This document shows positions 25,053 to 34,600 of a DNA stretch of 64,000 bases, piece after piece; position 1 is the first letter of the stretch, and each line of letters opens with the position of its first letter. A model generated the notes under the pieces. It made no database searches, was not told where the DNA came from, and saw only the letters and a list, made by a program, of their open reading frames with translations. The position numbers and the translations under genes were made by a program. Source of the DNA: Cryobacterium sp. N22 (GTDB taxonomy: Bacteria; Actinomycetota; Actinomycetes; Actinomycetales; Microbacteriaceae). The stretch covers positions 46,308-110,307 of the forward strand of contig NZ_PJJP01000028.1 of assembly GCF_002929555.1 (NCBI RefSeq), in the 5' to 3' direction.

Positions 25053-26173
25053 TGTCCAGCGAACGAGAGACCGGTCAGCACCAATTGGTCAAGACCCCGT
25101 CCCGTCAGTGGCGCGGTGTGCTGCGCGAGTATGCCGACAGGCTGAACGTCAGCGACGCCACCCCGATCATCACCCTCGGTGAGGGCGGCACCCCGCTGAT
25201 CCCCGCCGCCGCGCTCTCCGCGCGCACCGGTGCCAAGGTCTGGGTCAAGTACGAGGGCATGAACCCCACAGGGTCCTTCAAGGACCGCGGCATGACGATG
25301 GCCATCTCCAAGGCCGTCGAAGACGGCGCCAAGGCCGTCATCTGCGCCTCGACCGGCAACACCTCCGCGTCGGCCGCCGCCTACGCCACCCACGCCGGCA
25401 TCAAGGCCGTCGTGCTGGTGCCGGAGGGCAAGATCGCCATGGGCAAGCTCAGCCAGGCCATCGCGCACAACGCACAGCTGCTGCAGGTGCAGGGCAACTT
25501 CGACGACTGCCTCGACATCGCCCGCGACCTCGCCAAGAACTACCCCGTGCACCTGGTCAACTCGGTCAACCCCGACCGCATCGAGGGCCAGAAGACCGCC
25601 GCGTTCGAGGTCGTCGAGGTGCTCGAAGACGCCCCGGACATCCACATCGTCCCGGTCGGCAACGCCGGCAACTACACCGCGTACTTCCGTGGCTACAGCG
25701 AAGAACTCGCTCGCGGCGCCACCACCAAACTGCCCCGGATGTTCGGGTTCCAGGCCGCGGGCAGCGCCCCGATCGTGCTCGGTCACCGCGTGGAGCACCC
25801 GGAGACAATCGCCAGCGCCATCCGCATCGGCAACCCGGCCTCGTGGGACCTCGCCCTGAACGCCCGCGAGGTGAGCGACGGCTACTTCGGTGCCATCAGC
25901 GACGAGAAGATCCTCGAGGCGTACCGCATCCTCTCCGCCGAGGTGGGCATCTTCGTGGAGCCGGCCTCCGCGATCAGCGTCGCCGGCCTGCTCGAACGTG
26001 CCGACGCCGGCCAGATCCCCAAGGGTGCCACTGTCGTGCTCACGGTCACCGGTCACGGTTTGAAGGACCCGCAGTGGGCGCTTCGCACCGCTGACGGCAG
26101 CGACGTGAAGCCCACGATCGTGCCCGTCGACACCGTCGCCATTGCCGAGCTGCTGGGTCTGGGCCAGAAATGA
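25052..26173 (+). CDS. thrC: Threonine synthase
   Basis: 373 aa. It converts O-phosphohomoserine to threonine with PLP. The PLP-lysine is in NPTGSFKDRGM near residue 72, and the phosphate-binding Gly-rich segment (VGNAGNYTAY) and a C-terminal Ser/Thr-Gly turn are present. This is the shorter bacterial type without a long N-terminal extension, as in mycobacterial ThrC. The start overlaps hom by one base and the stop overlaps thrB by 4 nt, so expression is tightly coupled. Confidence 0.96.
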   Translation: MSSERETGQHQLVKTPSRQWRGVLREYADRLNVSDATPIITLGEGGTPLIPAAALSARTGAKVWVKYEGMNPTGSFKDRGMTMAISKAVEDGAKAVICASTGNTSASAAAYATHAGIKAVVLVPEGKIAMGKLSQAIAHNAQLLQVQGNFDDCLDIARDLAKNYPVHLVNSVNPDRIEGQKTAAFEVVEVLEDAPDIHIVPVGNAGNYTAYFRGYSEELARGATTKLPRMFGFQAAGSAPIVLGHRVEHPETIASAIRIGNPASWDLALNAREVSDGYFGAISDEKILEAYRILSAEVGIFVEPASAISVAGLLERADAGQIPKGATVVLTVTGHGLKDPQWALRTADGSDVKPTIVPVDTVAIAELLGLGQK

Positions 26174-27123
26174 CCACGGCGCTCCCCGTCGTGGGACGCA
26201 ACGCGCTGGCGGGCCGTTCGGTCGTCGTGAAGGTTCCGGCCACCACCGCGAACCTCGGCCCCGGCTTCGACACCCTCGGCCTGGCCCTGGCTCATTACGA
26301 CCACCTGCAGGTTGAGGTGACCGACGAGTCCGGCGTGTTCGTCGAGGTGCACGGCGTCGGCGCCGGCGAGGTTCCCACCGACGAGACCAACCTCGTGGTG
26401 CGCGCCATCGCGCACACCTTCGCCGCCTACGGCATCCCGCTGCCGGGGCTCAAGCTGGTCGCCGAGAACGTGATCCCGCACGGGCGCGGCATGGGATCAT
26501 CCGGTGCCGCCATCGTCTCGGGCATCATGGCCGCCAAGGGCCTGCTCGAGGGCATCGTGGAGATCGACTCCGACGCGCTGCTGGTGCTGGCCACCGAGAT
26601 GGAGGGGCACCCGGACAACGTGGCGCCCGCCCTGTTCGGCGGCCTGACCATCGCCTGGATGACGCCGGAGGGCCCCAAGCACAAGAAGCTGATGGTGCAC
26701 CGCGGCGTCTCACCGATGGTCTTCGTGCCCGTGCATGCCATGTCCACCGCGCTGGCCCGCAGCCTGCAGCCGGAATCGGTGCCGCACGAGGACGCCGTCT
26801 TCAACCTGTCGCGTTCCGCGCTGCTCATCGCCGCTCTCATCCAGAGCCCGGAGCTGCTGCTCGCCGCAACCGAGGACAAGCTGCACCAGAGCTACCGGGC
26901 CGCGGCCATGCCGGAGACCAACCGCCTGATCACCCTGCTGCGCGAGCACGGCTTCGCGGCCGTCGTCTCCGGCGCCGGCCCGTCGATCCTGGTTCTGGCC
27001 AGCGACCCCGGCCAGCGCCTGGTGGCCGCCGACCTGGTGAACCAGACGAGTGAGACGCCCTGGCAAACGCTGATGCTGGCCGTCGATTTCAAGGGTGCCA
27101 CCGTCATCCGCACCGACGCCTAG
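26170..27123 (+). CDS. thrB: Homoserine kinase
   Basis: 317 aa GHMP-family kinase that phosphorylates homoserine before ThrC acts. The N-terminal motif VKVPATTANLGPGFDTLG and the ATP-binding PHGRGMGSSGAAIVSGI are unmistakable, and the C-terminal AVVSGAGPSILVLAS completes the family pattern. It starts inside the thrC stop (ATGA). A strong terminator-like hairpin at 27151 closes the threonine operon before the rho leader. Confidence 0.96.
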   Translation: MTTALPVVGRNALAGRSVVVKVPATTANLGPGFDTLGLALAHYDHLQVEVTDESGVFVEVHGVGAGEVPTDETNLVVRAIAHTFAAYGIPLPGLKLVAENVIPHGRGMGSSGAAIVSGIMAAKGLLEGIVEIDSDALLVLATEMEGHPDNVAPALFGGLTIAWMTPEGPKHKKLMVHRGVSPMVFVPVHAMSTALARSLQPESVPHEDAVFNLSRSALLIAALIQSPELLLAATEDKLHQSYRAAAMPETNRLITLLREHGFAAVVSGAGPSILVLASDPGQRLVAADLVNQTSETPWQTLMLAVDFKGATVIRTDA

Positions 27124-27150
27124 CCCGATCCACTACCGCGAGCGGTGAGC

Positions 27151-27186
27151 AGAGCCCTTTCCCGACGCCCGGGAAGGGGCTCTTCT
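27151..27186 (+). terminator. Terminator-like hairpin after thrB
   Basis: AGAGCCCTTTCCC (27151-27163) pairs with GGGAAGGGGCTCT (27171-27183) across a 7-nt loop, then TCT. A 13-bp GC-rich stem with one wobble. The short T-tract makes it a weak intrinsic terminator, perhaps helped by Rho itself. Confidence 0.7.
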
Positions 27187-27431
27187 GGCGTGTCGGCGAA
27201 CGCGCGTTGCCGACCGAACCTGCTAGAGTGGTTGCGCACCCGATAGAAACCGCCTCCGCGGATCTGTTCTCTGGTGTATTCCCTGTAACTCACTGCTATC
27301 GCGTTTTCGTGCGTGGCTGTGTGTGTTCACTCCAATCCGCCTCTGCGTGGGACTGGATCACCCGCAGCCCACCGGCGCTGCAACATCTTCTCTGGCCAAT
27401 TCGTAAGAGCCAGGGGGAAGGACAAAACTTC
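27187..27431 (+). promoter_or_regulatory. rho 5' leader region
   Basis: 245 bp between the thrB terminator and the rho start codon, lacking a supported gene although an open frame crosses it in frame with rho. It probably contains the rho promoter (TAGAGT near 27223 is a candidate -10) and a long untranslated leader. rho genes are often autoregulated through their leader; no specific Rho-binding motif is claimed here. Confidence 0.45.
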
Positions 27432-30128
27432 GTGACCAACGTCAACCTCCACGCCAACGGTGTGGACATCTCACGCCTGACCACCCTTCGCGTCGCCGAG
27501 CTTCAGGCTCTGGCGGGCGAACTGGGTATCCAGGGCGCATCCAAACTTCGTAAAGGAGAGCTCGTGGACGCAATCACCGCGAACCAGTCCCACACGACCG
27601 AGTCGGCTGCACCCGCCGACGCCGCCGTCATCGACACCGCCGTCACTGACGCACCCGCGCAGGCCGCACCTGTAGAGGCCGCCGCTGTCGTCACCGACGC
27701 TCCCGCCGAGGCCGCTCCCAAGAAGCGCGTCTCCCGCCGGGTGAGCACCACTGCGTCGGCACCCGCCGTCGCCCACGTCAACGCCGACGGAGACCTGGGC
27801 CTCGGCCTGATCGTCCCCGAGACCGCGAAGACCCGCAAGACCACGGCCCCCACCACCTACGCCGGGGCCACCGACAACATCGTCGCCGACGCACCCGTCG
27901 TCGAGAAGCCGGTTCGCCAGGCCCGCAAGCGCGCCAGCACCGCCACGATCACCGAGGCAGCGATCTCCGAGGCCGTCGCCAAGGCGAACGCCGCCGAGGC
28001 CGCAGCTCCCGTCGCTCCCGTTGCCGAGAAGACCGCAGCCGTCGCTGCGCCGGCCGCAGAGCCCGCCACCGACACCCAGGCCGGTTCCGGCCGTAACCGT
28101 CGCGGCAACGGTCGTAACGAGAACCGCAACGAATCGCGCAACGAAAACCGCAACGAGTCGCGCAGCGGTGGACGCAACGGCGGCAACAACCGCAACAACA
28201 ACAGCGCCGCCACCGCCCGCAACGCCTTCGACGCGCGCAGCATGATCGACGCGCAGAACGCCGAGGACGGCTACGAGGCTCCCGAGACGCTCGAAGCCGC
28301 ACCGGCCGCGACCGACTCTGCTGACTCCACCGAGAGCACCGAGTCCCGCATCCAGCGCCCGGAAGGCGTCGTTCGCGCCGAGCGCTCCGAGCGTGGCGGA
28401 CGCCAGCGCAACCAGCGCGGTGCCCGCGCCGAGCAGGCCGAGTCGACCGAGCAGGCCGAGCAGACCGAGCAGGTTGAACCGGCCGAGCAGGTCGAAACGA
28501 CCGAGCAGTCCGACACCAGCTCCACCGAGCAGTCCGACGAGCAGGCCGAGCAGCCCCGCCAGGGTCGCAGCCGCAACCGCAGCCGCGGCGGCGACCGCAA
28601 CCAGGGCGACCGCAACCAGGGTGACCGCGCCCAGAGCGACCGTGCCCCGCAGGCCTCGGATGACCGTGGCGCCGAGCGTGGCGATGACCGCCAGGCCAAC
28701 CAGCGCCAGGCCGGCAACCGCGGCCTGGGCCAGGACCGCCAGCAGCAGGACCGCCAGCAGCAGGACCGCCAGCAGCAGGACCGCCAGGGCGACCGCCAGC
28801 AGAGCGACCGCGCCCAGCAGGAACGTCAGGGCCAGGACCGCAACCAGGGCCTGGACCGCAACGCCGGCCCCGAGGACGAGCTGAACGGCCGCAACAACCG
28901 CAGCCGTTTCCGTGACCGCAAGCGTCGCGGCGCCACCACCAACGACGACTTCGAGCCCGAGCTGACCGACGATGACGTGCTCATCCCGGTCGCCGGCATC
29001 CTCGACGTGCTCGACAACTACGCCTTCGTGCGCACCTCCGGCTACCTGCCCGGTGCCAGCGACGTGTACGTCTCGCTCGGCCAGGTCAAGAAGTACAACC
29101 TGCGCAAGGGTGACGCCGTCGTCGGCTCGATCCGTCAGCCGCACGAGGGTGACCAGAGCGGTCGCCAGAAGTACAACGCGATCGTCAAGGTCGACTCCAT
29201 CAACGGCCTGACCGTTGAGGAAGCCGCCACCCGTGTCGAGTTCCAGAAGCTCACCCCGCTCTACCCGCAGGAGCGTCTGCGCCTCGAGACCGAGCCGGGC
29301 AAGCTGACCCAGCGCATCATCGACCTCGTCGCCCCGATCGGCAAGGGCCAGCGCGGCCTGATCGTCGCGCCGCCCAAGGCCGGCAAGACCATCGTCATGC
29401 AGCAGATCGCCAACGCCATCGCCACGAACAACCCCGAGGTCCACCTCATGGTCGTCCTGGTCGACGAGCGTCCCGAAGAGGTCACCGACATGCAGCGCAC
29501 GGTGAAGGGTGAGGTCATCGCCTCCACCTTCGACCGTCCCGCCGAGGACCACACCACGGTCGCCGAGCTGGCCATCGAGCGCGCCAAGCGTCTCGTCGAG
29601 CTGGGCCACGACGTCGTCGTGCTGCTCGACTCGATCACCCGTCTCGGCCGTGCCTACAACCTCACGGCCCCGCCGAGCGGCCGGATCCTCTCCGGCGGCG
29701 TCGACGCATCCGCACTGTACCCGCCCAAGCGCTTCTTCGGCGCCGCCCGCAACATCGAGAACGGTGGCTCGCTCACCATCCTCGCTTCGGCACTGGTGGA
29801 GACCGGGTCCAAGATGGACGAGGTCATCTTCGAGGAGTTCAAGGGCACCGGCAACATGGAGCTGCGCCTGTCGCGCCACCTGGCCGACAAGCGGATCTTC
29901 CCGGCAGTCGACGTCAACGCATCCGGCACCCGTCGCGAAGAAATGCTGATGAGCGCCGATGAGGTCAAGATCACCTGGAAGCTGCGCCGCGCGTTGGCCG
30001 GACTCGAGCAGCAGCAGGCTCTCGAGGTCATCCTGGGCCGGCTGAAGGAGACCTCGTCCAACGTCGAGTTCCTGATGCAGGTTCAGAAGTCGATGCCGAC
30101 CCCGAACGGGTCAGACAAGGATCACTGA
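27432..30128 (+). CDS. rho: Transcription termination factor Rho with a very large N-terminal insertion
   Basis: 898 aa from the GTG at 27432 (AAGGA 10 nt upstream). Residues 1-50 are the Rho N-terminal helical domain. About 50-510 form an insertion rich first in Ala, Pro, Thr and Glu, then in Arg, Asn, Gln, Glu and Asp. The cold-shock-type RNA-binding domain follows from about 513, then the ATPase with Walker [11 protein letters not shown] near 648 and the [10 protein letters not shown] segment. Most Rho proteins are about 420 aa. Such Arg-rich insertions occur in actinobacterial Rho (known in Micrococcus) and help terminate GC-rich transcripts. A 15-bp tandem unit encodes repeated QDRQQ. 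rho's stop overlaps the prfA ATG. Confidence 0.96.
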   Translation: MTNVNLHANGVDISRLTTLRVAELQALAGELGIQGASKLRKGELVDAITANQSHTTESAAPADAAVIDTAVTDAPAQAAPVEAAAVVTDAPAEAAPKKRVSRRVSTTASAPAVAHVNADGDLGLGLIVPETAKTRKTTAPTTYAGATDNIVADAPVVEKPVRQARKRASTATITEAAISEAVAKANAAEAAAPVAPVAEKTAAVAAPAAEPATDTQAGSGRNRRGNGRNENRNESRNENRNESRSGGRNGGNNRNNNSAATARNAFDARSMIDAQNAEDGYEAPETLEAAPAATDSADSTESTESRIQRPEGVVRAERSERGGRQRNQRGARAEQAESTEQAEQTEQVEPAEQVETTEQSDTSSTEQSDEQAEQPRQGRSRNRSRGGDRNQGDRNQGDRAQSDRAPQASDDRGAERGDDRQANQRQAGNRGLGQDRQQQDRQQQDRQQQDRQGDRQQSDRAQQERQGQDRNQGLDRNAGPEDELNGRNNRSRFRDRKRRGATTNDDFEPELTDDDVLIPVAGILDVLDNYAFVRTSGYLPGASDVYVSLGQVKKYNLRKGDAVVGSIRQPHEGDQSGRQKYNAIVKVDSINGLTVEEAATRVEFQKLTPLYPQERLRLETEPGKLTQRIIDLVAPIGKGQRGLIVAPPKAGKTIVMQQIANAIATNNPEVHLMVVLVDERPEEVTDMQRTVKGEVIASTFDRPAEDHTTVAELAIERAKRLVELGHDVVVLLDSITRLGRAYNLTAPPSGRILSGGVDASALYPPKRFFGAARNIENGGSLTILASALVETGSKMDEVIFEEFKGTGNMELRLSRHLADKRIFPAVDVNASGTRREEMLMSADEVKITWKLRRALAGLEQQQALEVILGRLKETSSNVEFLMQVQKSMPTPNGSDKDH

Positions 30129-31207
30129 TGTTCGAGTCTGTCCTGACTCTGCAGGCTGAGCACGACGAGCTGCAGTCCCAGCTGGCGGACCCGGAGTTGC
30201 ACGCGAATCCGGCCCGTTCCAAAAAGGTCAACCGGCGTTACGCCGAGCTCAGCCGCATCATCGCGGCGTGGAGCGAGTGGAAGGAGATTGGCGACAATCT
30301 CGAGGCCGCTCGTGAGCTCGCCGACGAGGATGACTCGTTCGCTGACGAGATTCCCGGGCTCACCGACCAGCTGGAGGACGCAGCCGAAAAGCTGCGCCGC
30401 CTGCTGATCCCGCGTGACCCGCTGGATGCCCGCGACGTGATCATGGAGATCAAGATGGGGGAGGGCGGTGCGGAATCCGCACTGTTCGCCGCCGATCTCC
30501 TGCGCATGTACCTGCACTACGCGGAGTCCAAGCGTTGGAAAACCGAGATCATCGAGCAGACCACGAGCGACCTCGGCGGAATCAAGGACATCCAGTTGGC
30601 CATCAAGGGCAACTCGGCTGACCCCGCTGAGGGCGTTTGGGCGCACCTCAAGTACGAGGGTGGTGTGCACCGCGTTCAGCGGGTGCCGGCCACCGAGTCG
30701 CAGGGACGCATCCACACCTCGGCGGCGGGTGTTCTCGTCTTCCCCGAGGTCGATGAGCCCGAAGAGGTCGAGTTGCACCCCAACGACCTCAAGATCGACG
30801 TCTATCGCTCCAGCGGCCCCGGCGGCCAGTCGGTGAACACCACAGACTCCGCTGTCCGGATCACCCACCTTCCCACCGGGATCGTGGTGGCCATGCAGAA
30901 CGAGAAGAGCCAGCTGCAGAACAAGGAAGCGGGTATGCGGGTCCTCCGCGCCCGCGTCCTCGCCCGGCAGCAGGAAGAGATCGATGAGGCCGCCTCGCTG
31001 GTGCGCAAGGGCCAGATCCGCACCATGGACCGGTCAGAGCGCATCCGCACGTACAACTTCCCGGAGAACCGCATCGCGGACCACCGCACCGGGTACAAGG
31101 CATACAACCTGGACACCGTGATGAACGGCGCCCTGGATGCCGTGATCGACTCGTGCATCACCGCCGACGAGGCCACTCGCCTCGCCGAGATCGGCGACCA
31201 CGACTAA
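30128..31207 (+). CDS. prfA: Peptide chain release factor 1
   Basis: 359 aa, normal size. RF1 reads UAA and UAG and releases the finished protein. The PAT tripeptide ([14 protein letters not shown]) is diagnostic of RF1 as opposed to RF2, and the catalytic GGQ is in [15 protein letters not shown]. The ATG overlaps the rho stop by one base. In many actinobacteria prmC, which methylates the GGQ glutamine, comes next; here it lies 4.5 kb away. An intrinsic terminator follows directly. Confidence 0.97.
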   Translation: MFESVLTLQAEHDELQSQLADPELHANPARSKKVNRRYAELSRIIAAWSEWKEIGDNLEAARELADEDDSFADEIPGLTDQLEDAAEKLRRLLIPRDPLDARDVIMEIKMGEGGAESALFAADLLRMYLHYAESKRWKTEIIEQTTSDLGGIKDIQLAIKGNSADPAEGVWAHLKYEGGVHRVQRVPATESQGRIHTSAAGVLVFPEVDEPEEVELHPNDLKIDVYRSSGPGGQSVNTTDSAVRITHLPTGIVVAMQNEKSQLQNKEAGMRVLRARVLARQQEEIDEAASLVRKGQIRTMDRSERIRTYNFPENRIADHRTGYKAYNLDTVMNGALDAVIDSCITADEATRLAEIGDHD

Positions 31208-31226
31208 GTCCTGCTCGTTCGAAAGA

Positions 31227-31256
31227 GGCGCTCCAGCTCCGGCTGGGGCGCCTTTT
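31227..31256 (+). terminator. Intrinsic terminator after prfA
   Basis: GGCGCTCCAGC (31227-31237), loop TCCG, GCTGGGGCGCC (31242-31252), then TTTT: an 11-bp GC-rich stem with a T-run. It ends the rho-prfA transcript before the repeat array. Confidence 0.85.
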
Positions 31257-31278
31257 CTGTGGTCCGCGCCCATTCGCT

Positions 31279-32030
31279 GGTTGAGCTTGTCGAAACCTGG
31301 TGGGTCGGTCTGCGGATGCTGCGGTAGCGGTCCAGAGACTGGCTGACGTGGTCTCGACAAGCTCGACCAACGGGGTGGCGGTGCCCCGTAGATCGACTCG
31401 CGCGATCGTTGGTTGAGCTTGTCGAAACCTGGTGAGATGGTCTGCGGATGCCGCGGTAGCGCTCCAGAGACTGGCTCGAGTGGTCTCGACAGGCTCGACC
31501 AGCGGGGTGGCAGCGTCCCAGATATCGACTCGCGCGATCGTTGGTTGAGCTTGTCGAAACCTGGTGAGTCGGTCTGTGGATGCTGCGGTAGCGCTCCAGA
31601 GACTGGCTGACGTGGTCTCGACAGGCTCGACCAACGGGATGGCGGTGCCCCGTAGATCGACTCGCGCGATCGCTGGTTGAGCTTGTCGAAACCTGGTGAG
31701 ACGGTCTGCGGATGCCGCGGTAGCGCTCCGGAGACTGGCTGACGTGGTCTCGACAGGCTCGACCAGCGGGGTGGCAGCGTCCCAGATATCGACTCGCGCG
31801 ATCGTTGGTTGAGCTTGTCGAAACCTGGTGAGTCGGTCTGCGGATGCTGCGGAGGCGATTCAGAGGCCGGCTCGCGTGGCCTCGACACGCTCGACCAACG
31901 GGGTGGCAGCGTCCCAGATATCGACTCGCCCGATCGCTGGTTGAGCTTGTCGAAACCTGGTGACTCGGTCTGCGGATGCCGCGACGCGGTCGCGAGACCG
32001 GCTTGCGGGGTCTCGACAGGCTCGACCAGC
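31279..32030. repeat. Tandem repeat array, 132-bp period
   Basis: The motif GGTTGAGCTTGTCGAAACC starts at 31279, 31411, 31543, 31675, 31807 and 31939, each exactly 132 bp apart. Each unit also holds GGTCTCGACAGGCTCGACCA about 70 bp further, which is the inverted counterpart of the first motif with a few changes, so each unit can fold into a large hairpin. Units differ by point substitutions only. Because 132 is a multiple of three and stops are absent, long open frames of 44-residue repeats cross the array on the minus strand; I do not believe they are genes. Confidence 0.9.
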
Positions 32031-32073
32031 GATGGCGGCGACCCGTAACTAGGCAACAACTAGGCTGAGCGTC

Positions 32074-32556
32074 ATGCCCGGGCTCACCTTCGTCACGACC
32101 GACCCGGGCTCGCCCGCTGCCGTTGCCACACTGTGGGCCTACTACGACGACATCGTCGGCCGGTACTGGGGCCGCGCCGCGTTGCCGGGCGAGACCGATG
32201 CGGCCGTGGCGGATGAACCGAGCGCCGATCTGCAGGGCGACTCCGGTGTGCTCGTGTTGGGGATGCTGGACGGCGTGCCGGTCGCCTGTGGCGGCGTGCG
32301 GTTCGTGGGCGACAACGTCGGCGAGCTGACCCGCATCTACGTGGCGCCCGAAGCCCGGGGGACAGGCACCGGCACCGCGTTGATCGCCCATCTGGAGGGC
32401 CTCGCCGGCGACGCCGGGCGCACCCGGCTGCGGCTCACGGTGCGCAGCGACCTCGTCGAGGCCCGCAGCCTGTACGCCCGAGCCGGCTACACGGAGGTCG
32501 CCCCGTTCAACTCCGACCCCTACGCCGAACACTGGTTCGCGAAGGAGCTGACCTGA
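32074..32556 (+). CDS. GNAT-family N-acetyltransferase
   Basis: 160 aa. The GNAT fold is visible: strand GVLVLGMLDGVPVACGGVRFV, then the acetyl-CoA-binding motif ELTRIYVAPEARGTGTGTALI (R/Q-x-x-G-x-G/A), and a final ARAGYTEV before a C-terminal strand. It should transfer an acyl group from CoA to an amine; substrate unknown. The gene sits as an island between two blocks of the 132-bp repeats, with the array ending 43 bp upstream and two more units beginning 26 bp downstream. Confidence 0.88.
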   Translation: MPGLTFVTTDPGSPAAVATLWAYYDDIVGRYWGRAALPGETDAAVADEPSADLQGDSGVLVLGMLDGVPVACGGVRFVGDNVGELTRIYVAPEARGTGTGTALIAHLEGLAGDAGRTRLRLTVRSDLVEARSLYARAGYTEVAPFNSDPYAEHWFAKELT

Positions 32557-32581
32557 CGAGTGCAGTCGCGACCCATCCGTT

Positions 32582-32800
32582 GGTTGAGCTTGTCGAAACC
32601 TGGCGAGTTGGTCTGCGGATGCCGCGGTAGCGGTGCTGAGGCCGGTTCACGTGGTCTCGACAGGCTCGACCAACGGGTGGCCGCGTCCCGTAGATCGACT
32701 CGCGCGATCGCTGGTTGAGCCTGTCGAAACCTGGTGAGTCGGTGTGCGCGATTCGCACCCTTGGAGCGACCCACGGAGATGGTCAGGGGTCGACAGGCGC
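32582..32800. repeat. Two further copies of the 132-bp-type repeat
   Basis: The same GGTTGAGC... motif begins at 32582 and at 32713 (131 bp apart), with the inverted counterpart GGTCTCGACAGGCTCGACCA near 32653. The last unit decays after about 32760 (a GGTCGACAGGCGCGACC remnant near 32787). They are the same family as the main array, interrupted by the GNAT gene. Confidence 0.85.
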
Positions 32801-32839
32801 GACCAACGGTCTGTTGCGAGCGACGGCCCGGACCCCGGC

Positions 32840-33853
32840 CTACTTGAGCAGGTCGGAGTGGTGGATGGCGGCGACGTCCGGGTGCGCGCGCATGCGGCTC
32901 TTGAGCGAGTTCTCGCCGTAGGTGGTGAAGATCGGGTTCTCCGGGTCGATGGTGATGCCGGGCGCGTGCAGTTCCTCCGGCAGGGTGAGCACCGGGATGG
33001 TGGCATCCAGCGCCGGGCTGTAGAAGAACGGGATCGAGATCCGGTCGGTGCCGATCAGCGGGGAGATCACCCGGTGCACGGTGGCCTTGAGGTAGCCATC
33101 CGTTGCCACCTCGAGCAGTTCGCCGATGTTCACCACGAAGGCGCCGTCGAGCGGGGGAGCGTCGATCCACTCGCCGTCCTTCTCCACCTGCAGCCCGCCC
33201 TTGCCCGGCTCGACGAACAGCAGTGTGAGCACACCGGAGTCCTTGTGCGCCCCGACGCCCTGCTTGGGGGTGGGGTCTGACTTGCCCGGGTAGCGCACGA
33301 TCTTGATCAGGGTCGACGGCTTCTCGGCGAACGCCGCGTCGAAGACGTGCTGGTCGGCGCCAAGAGACAGGGCCCACGCCTGCATCAGGCGCAGCGCGAC
33401 GGCGTTGAGCTCCTCCCGCCAGGAGGTCATGACCTCCTGCAGCGCGGGCAGGTTCACCGGCCACTGGTTTGGGCCTTCCAGGCGGAGGTAGTCGGCGCTC
33501 TCCGGAGTGAGCTGCAGGGCGGGGCGCTCCGGTCCGATGTCGATCTGCTCGCGCCAGTCCACCTTGCCCTGGGTGAGTTCGCCGCCCACCCGGGTGTAGC
33601 CGCGGAAGTGCGGGCTCTGCAGGTTCTCAATGGCCATCTTGTCGTCCTCGGGCAGGTCGAAGAAGGCCCGGGAAGTGGTCATCACCCGCTCGATGAGCTC
33701 GGCCGGCACACCATGCCCGGTGAGGTAGAAGAAGCCGTATTCGTGGGTGACCTCGCGCAACTGGGCCCGAAACGCCTCGGCCTCCTCCGGTCCGGCGTCC
33801 AGGCGGGACAGGTCGAGGATCGGGAGCGACGGGGCGGCGGATGAGGTTGTCAT
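32840..33853 (-). CDS. Isopenicillin-N-synthase-like Fe(II)/2-oxoglutarate dioxygenase
   Basis: 337 aa from the ATG at 33853. The N-terminal segment PILDLSRLDAG, then EYGFFYLTGHGVP, is the classic start of this family (DIOX_N). The iron ligands are in AHKDSG (HxD) and the distal His in TVHRVISP; the RxS that holds 2-oxoglutarate is in DRISIPFF. The enzyme should oxidise a small organic substrate using oxygen and 2-oxoglutarate; similar proteins are often annotated in actinobacteria without a defined substrate. It points into the decayed repeat block and away from cysE. Confidence 0.9.
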   Translation of the reverse strand: MTTSSAAPSLPILDLSRLDAGPEEAEAFRAQLREVTHEYGFFYLTGHGVPAELIERVMTTSRAFFDLPEDDKMAIENLQSPHFRGYTRVGGELTQGKVDWREQIDIGPERPALQLTPESADYLRLEGPNQWPVNLPALQEVMTSWREELNAVALRLMQAWALSLGADQHVFDAAFAEKPSTLIKIVRYPGKSDPTPKQGVGAHKDSGVLTLLFVEPGKGGLQVEKDGEWIDAPPLDGAFVVNIGELLEVATDGYLKATVHRVISPLIGTDRISIPFFYSPALDATIPVLTLPEELHAPGITIDPENPIFTTYGENSLKSRMRAHPDVAAIHHSDLLK

Positions 33854-33980
33854 GACAACTATTCTGCCAACATCCAGATGAATTCCGGTCGGTGTTACAC
33901 CGGATTGCCGAGGTCGAAGATTCTGCGGGTGTGCCTCTGCAGGGACGCCCCTGTTCGCAGGAAACCTCGGGGAAGCGGGT

Positions 33981-34559
33981 TCAGCTGCCGGATTTGAGCA
34001 GGCCGCGCGCTGCCTTGATCTCCTCGGCGGTGCCCCGCTGGGCGCGCGCGGGGATGCCGAGCAGGATCGATCGGGCCGGGGCGTCCTTGGTGACGACGGC
34101 GTTTGCACCCACGGTGCTCCACTCGCCCAGCGTGATGGGGCCCAGGATCTTGGCGCCCGCGCCCACTGTCACGCCGTCGCCCAGGCGGGGGTGACGCCGG
34201 GTGCCGGGCACGTTGGCGTGCCGGCTCTTCCCGCCGAGGGTGACCCCGTGATACAGCATCACGTCGTCGCCGACCACGGCGGTCTCACCGATCACCACAC
34301 CCATGCCGTGATCGATGAACAGGCGCCAGCCGATGGTGGCGCCGGGGTGGATTTCCACTCCGGTGAGGAATCTGGTGAACTGCGACAACAGCCGGGCCGG
34401 CAGGCGCAGGCCTGCCAGCCACAGCCGGTGTGAGATCCGATAGGCCCACACAGCGTGCACGCCGCTATAGGCCAGCACAACTTCAGCCTTGCTGTGCGCG
34501 GCAGGGTCGTGCCTCTGCGCCATCGCGATATCCTCGCGAACGCGTGCGAACACTCCCAT
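33981..34559 (-). CDS. cysE: Serine O-acetyltransferase
   Basis: 192 aa from the ATG at 34559 (AGGTG 7 nt upstream). It acetylates serine to O-acetylserine for cysteine synthesis. The N-terminal helical part is short; the left-handed beta-helix shows hexapeptide repeats (IHPGATIGWRLFIDHGMGVVIG, cut here: the catalytic His is in IDHGMG), and the coenzyme-A site is near YHGVTLGG. The C-terminal end is truncated compared with E. coli CysE, common in this short class. It follows cysK by 41 nt on the same strand, so the two form the cysteine biosynthesis operon. Confidence 0.94.
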   Translation of the reverse strand: MGVFARVREDIAMAQRHDPAAHSKAEVVLAYSGVHAVWAYRISHRLWLAGLRLPARLLSQFTRFLTGVEIHPGATIGWRLFIDHGMGVVIGETAVVGDDVMLYHGVTLGGKSRHANVPGTRRHPRLGDGVTVGAGAKILGPITLGEWSTVGANAVVTKDAPARSILLGIPARAQRGTAEEIKAARGLLKSGS

Positions 34560-34600
34560 GCCGGGCACCTGTCTGTAGTCGATCGAGCAGCGGATGGTGC

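Noticed and set aside
31034..32532. Long open frames (up to 442 codons) on the minus strand through the repeat array.
   Set aside because: They arise because the 132-bp unit has no stop in several frames and is a multiple of three. They overlap prfA and the GNAT gene, lack ribosome-binding sites and have repeat-only content.
31279..32800. CRISPR array.
   Set aside because: The whole 132-bp unit repeats, including the parts that would be spacers, and there is no cas gene.
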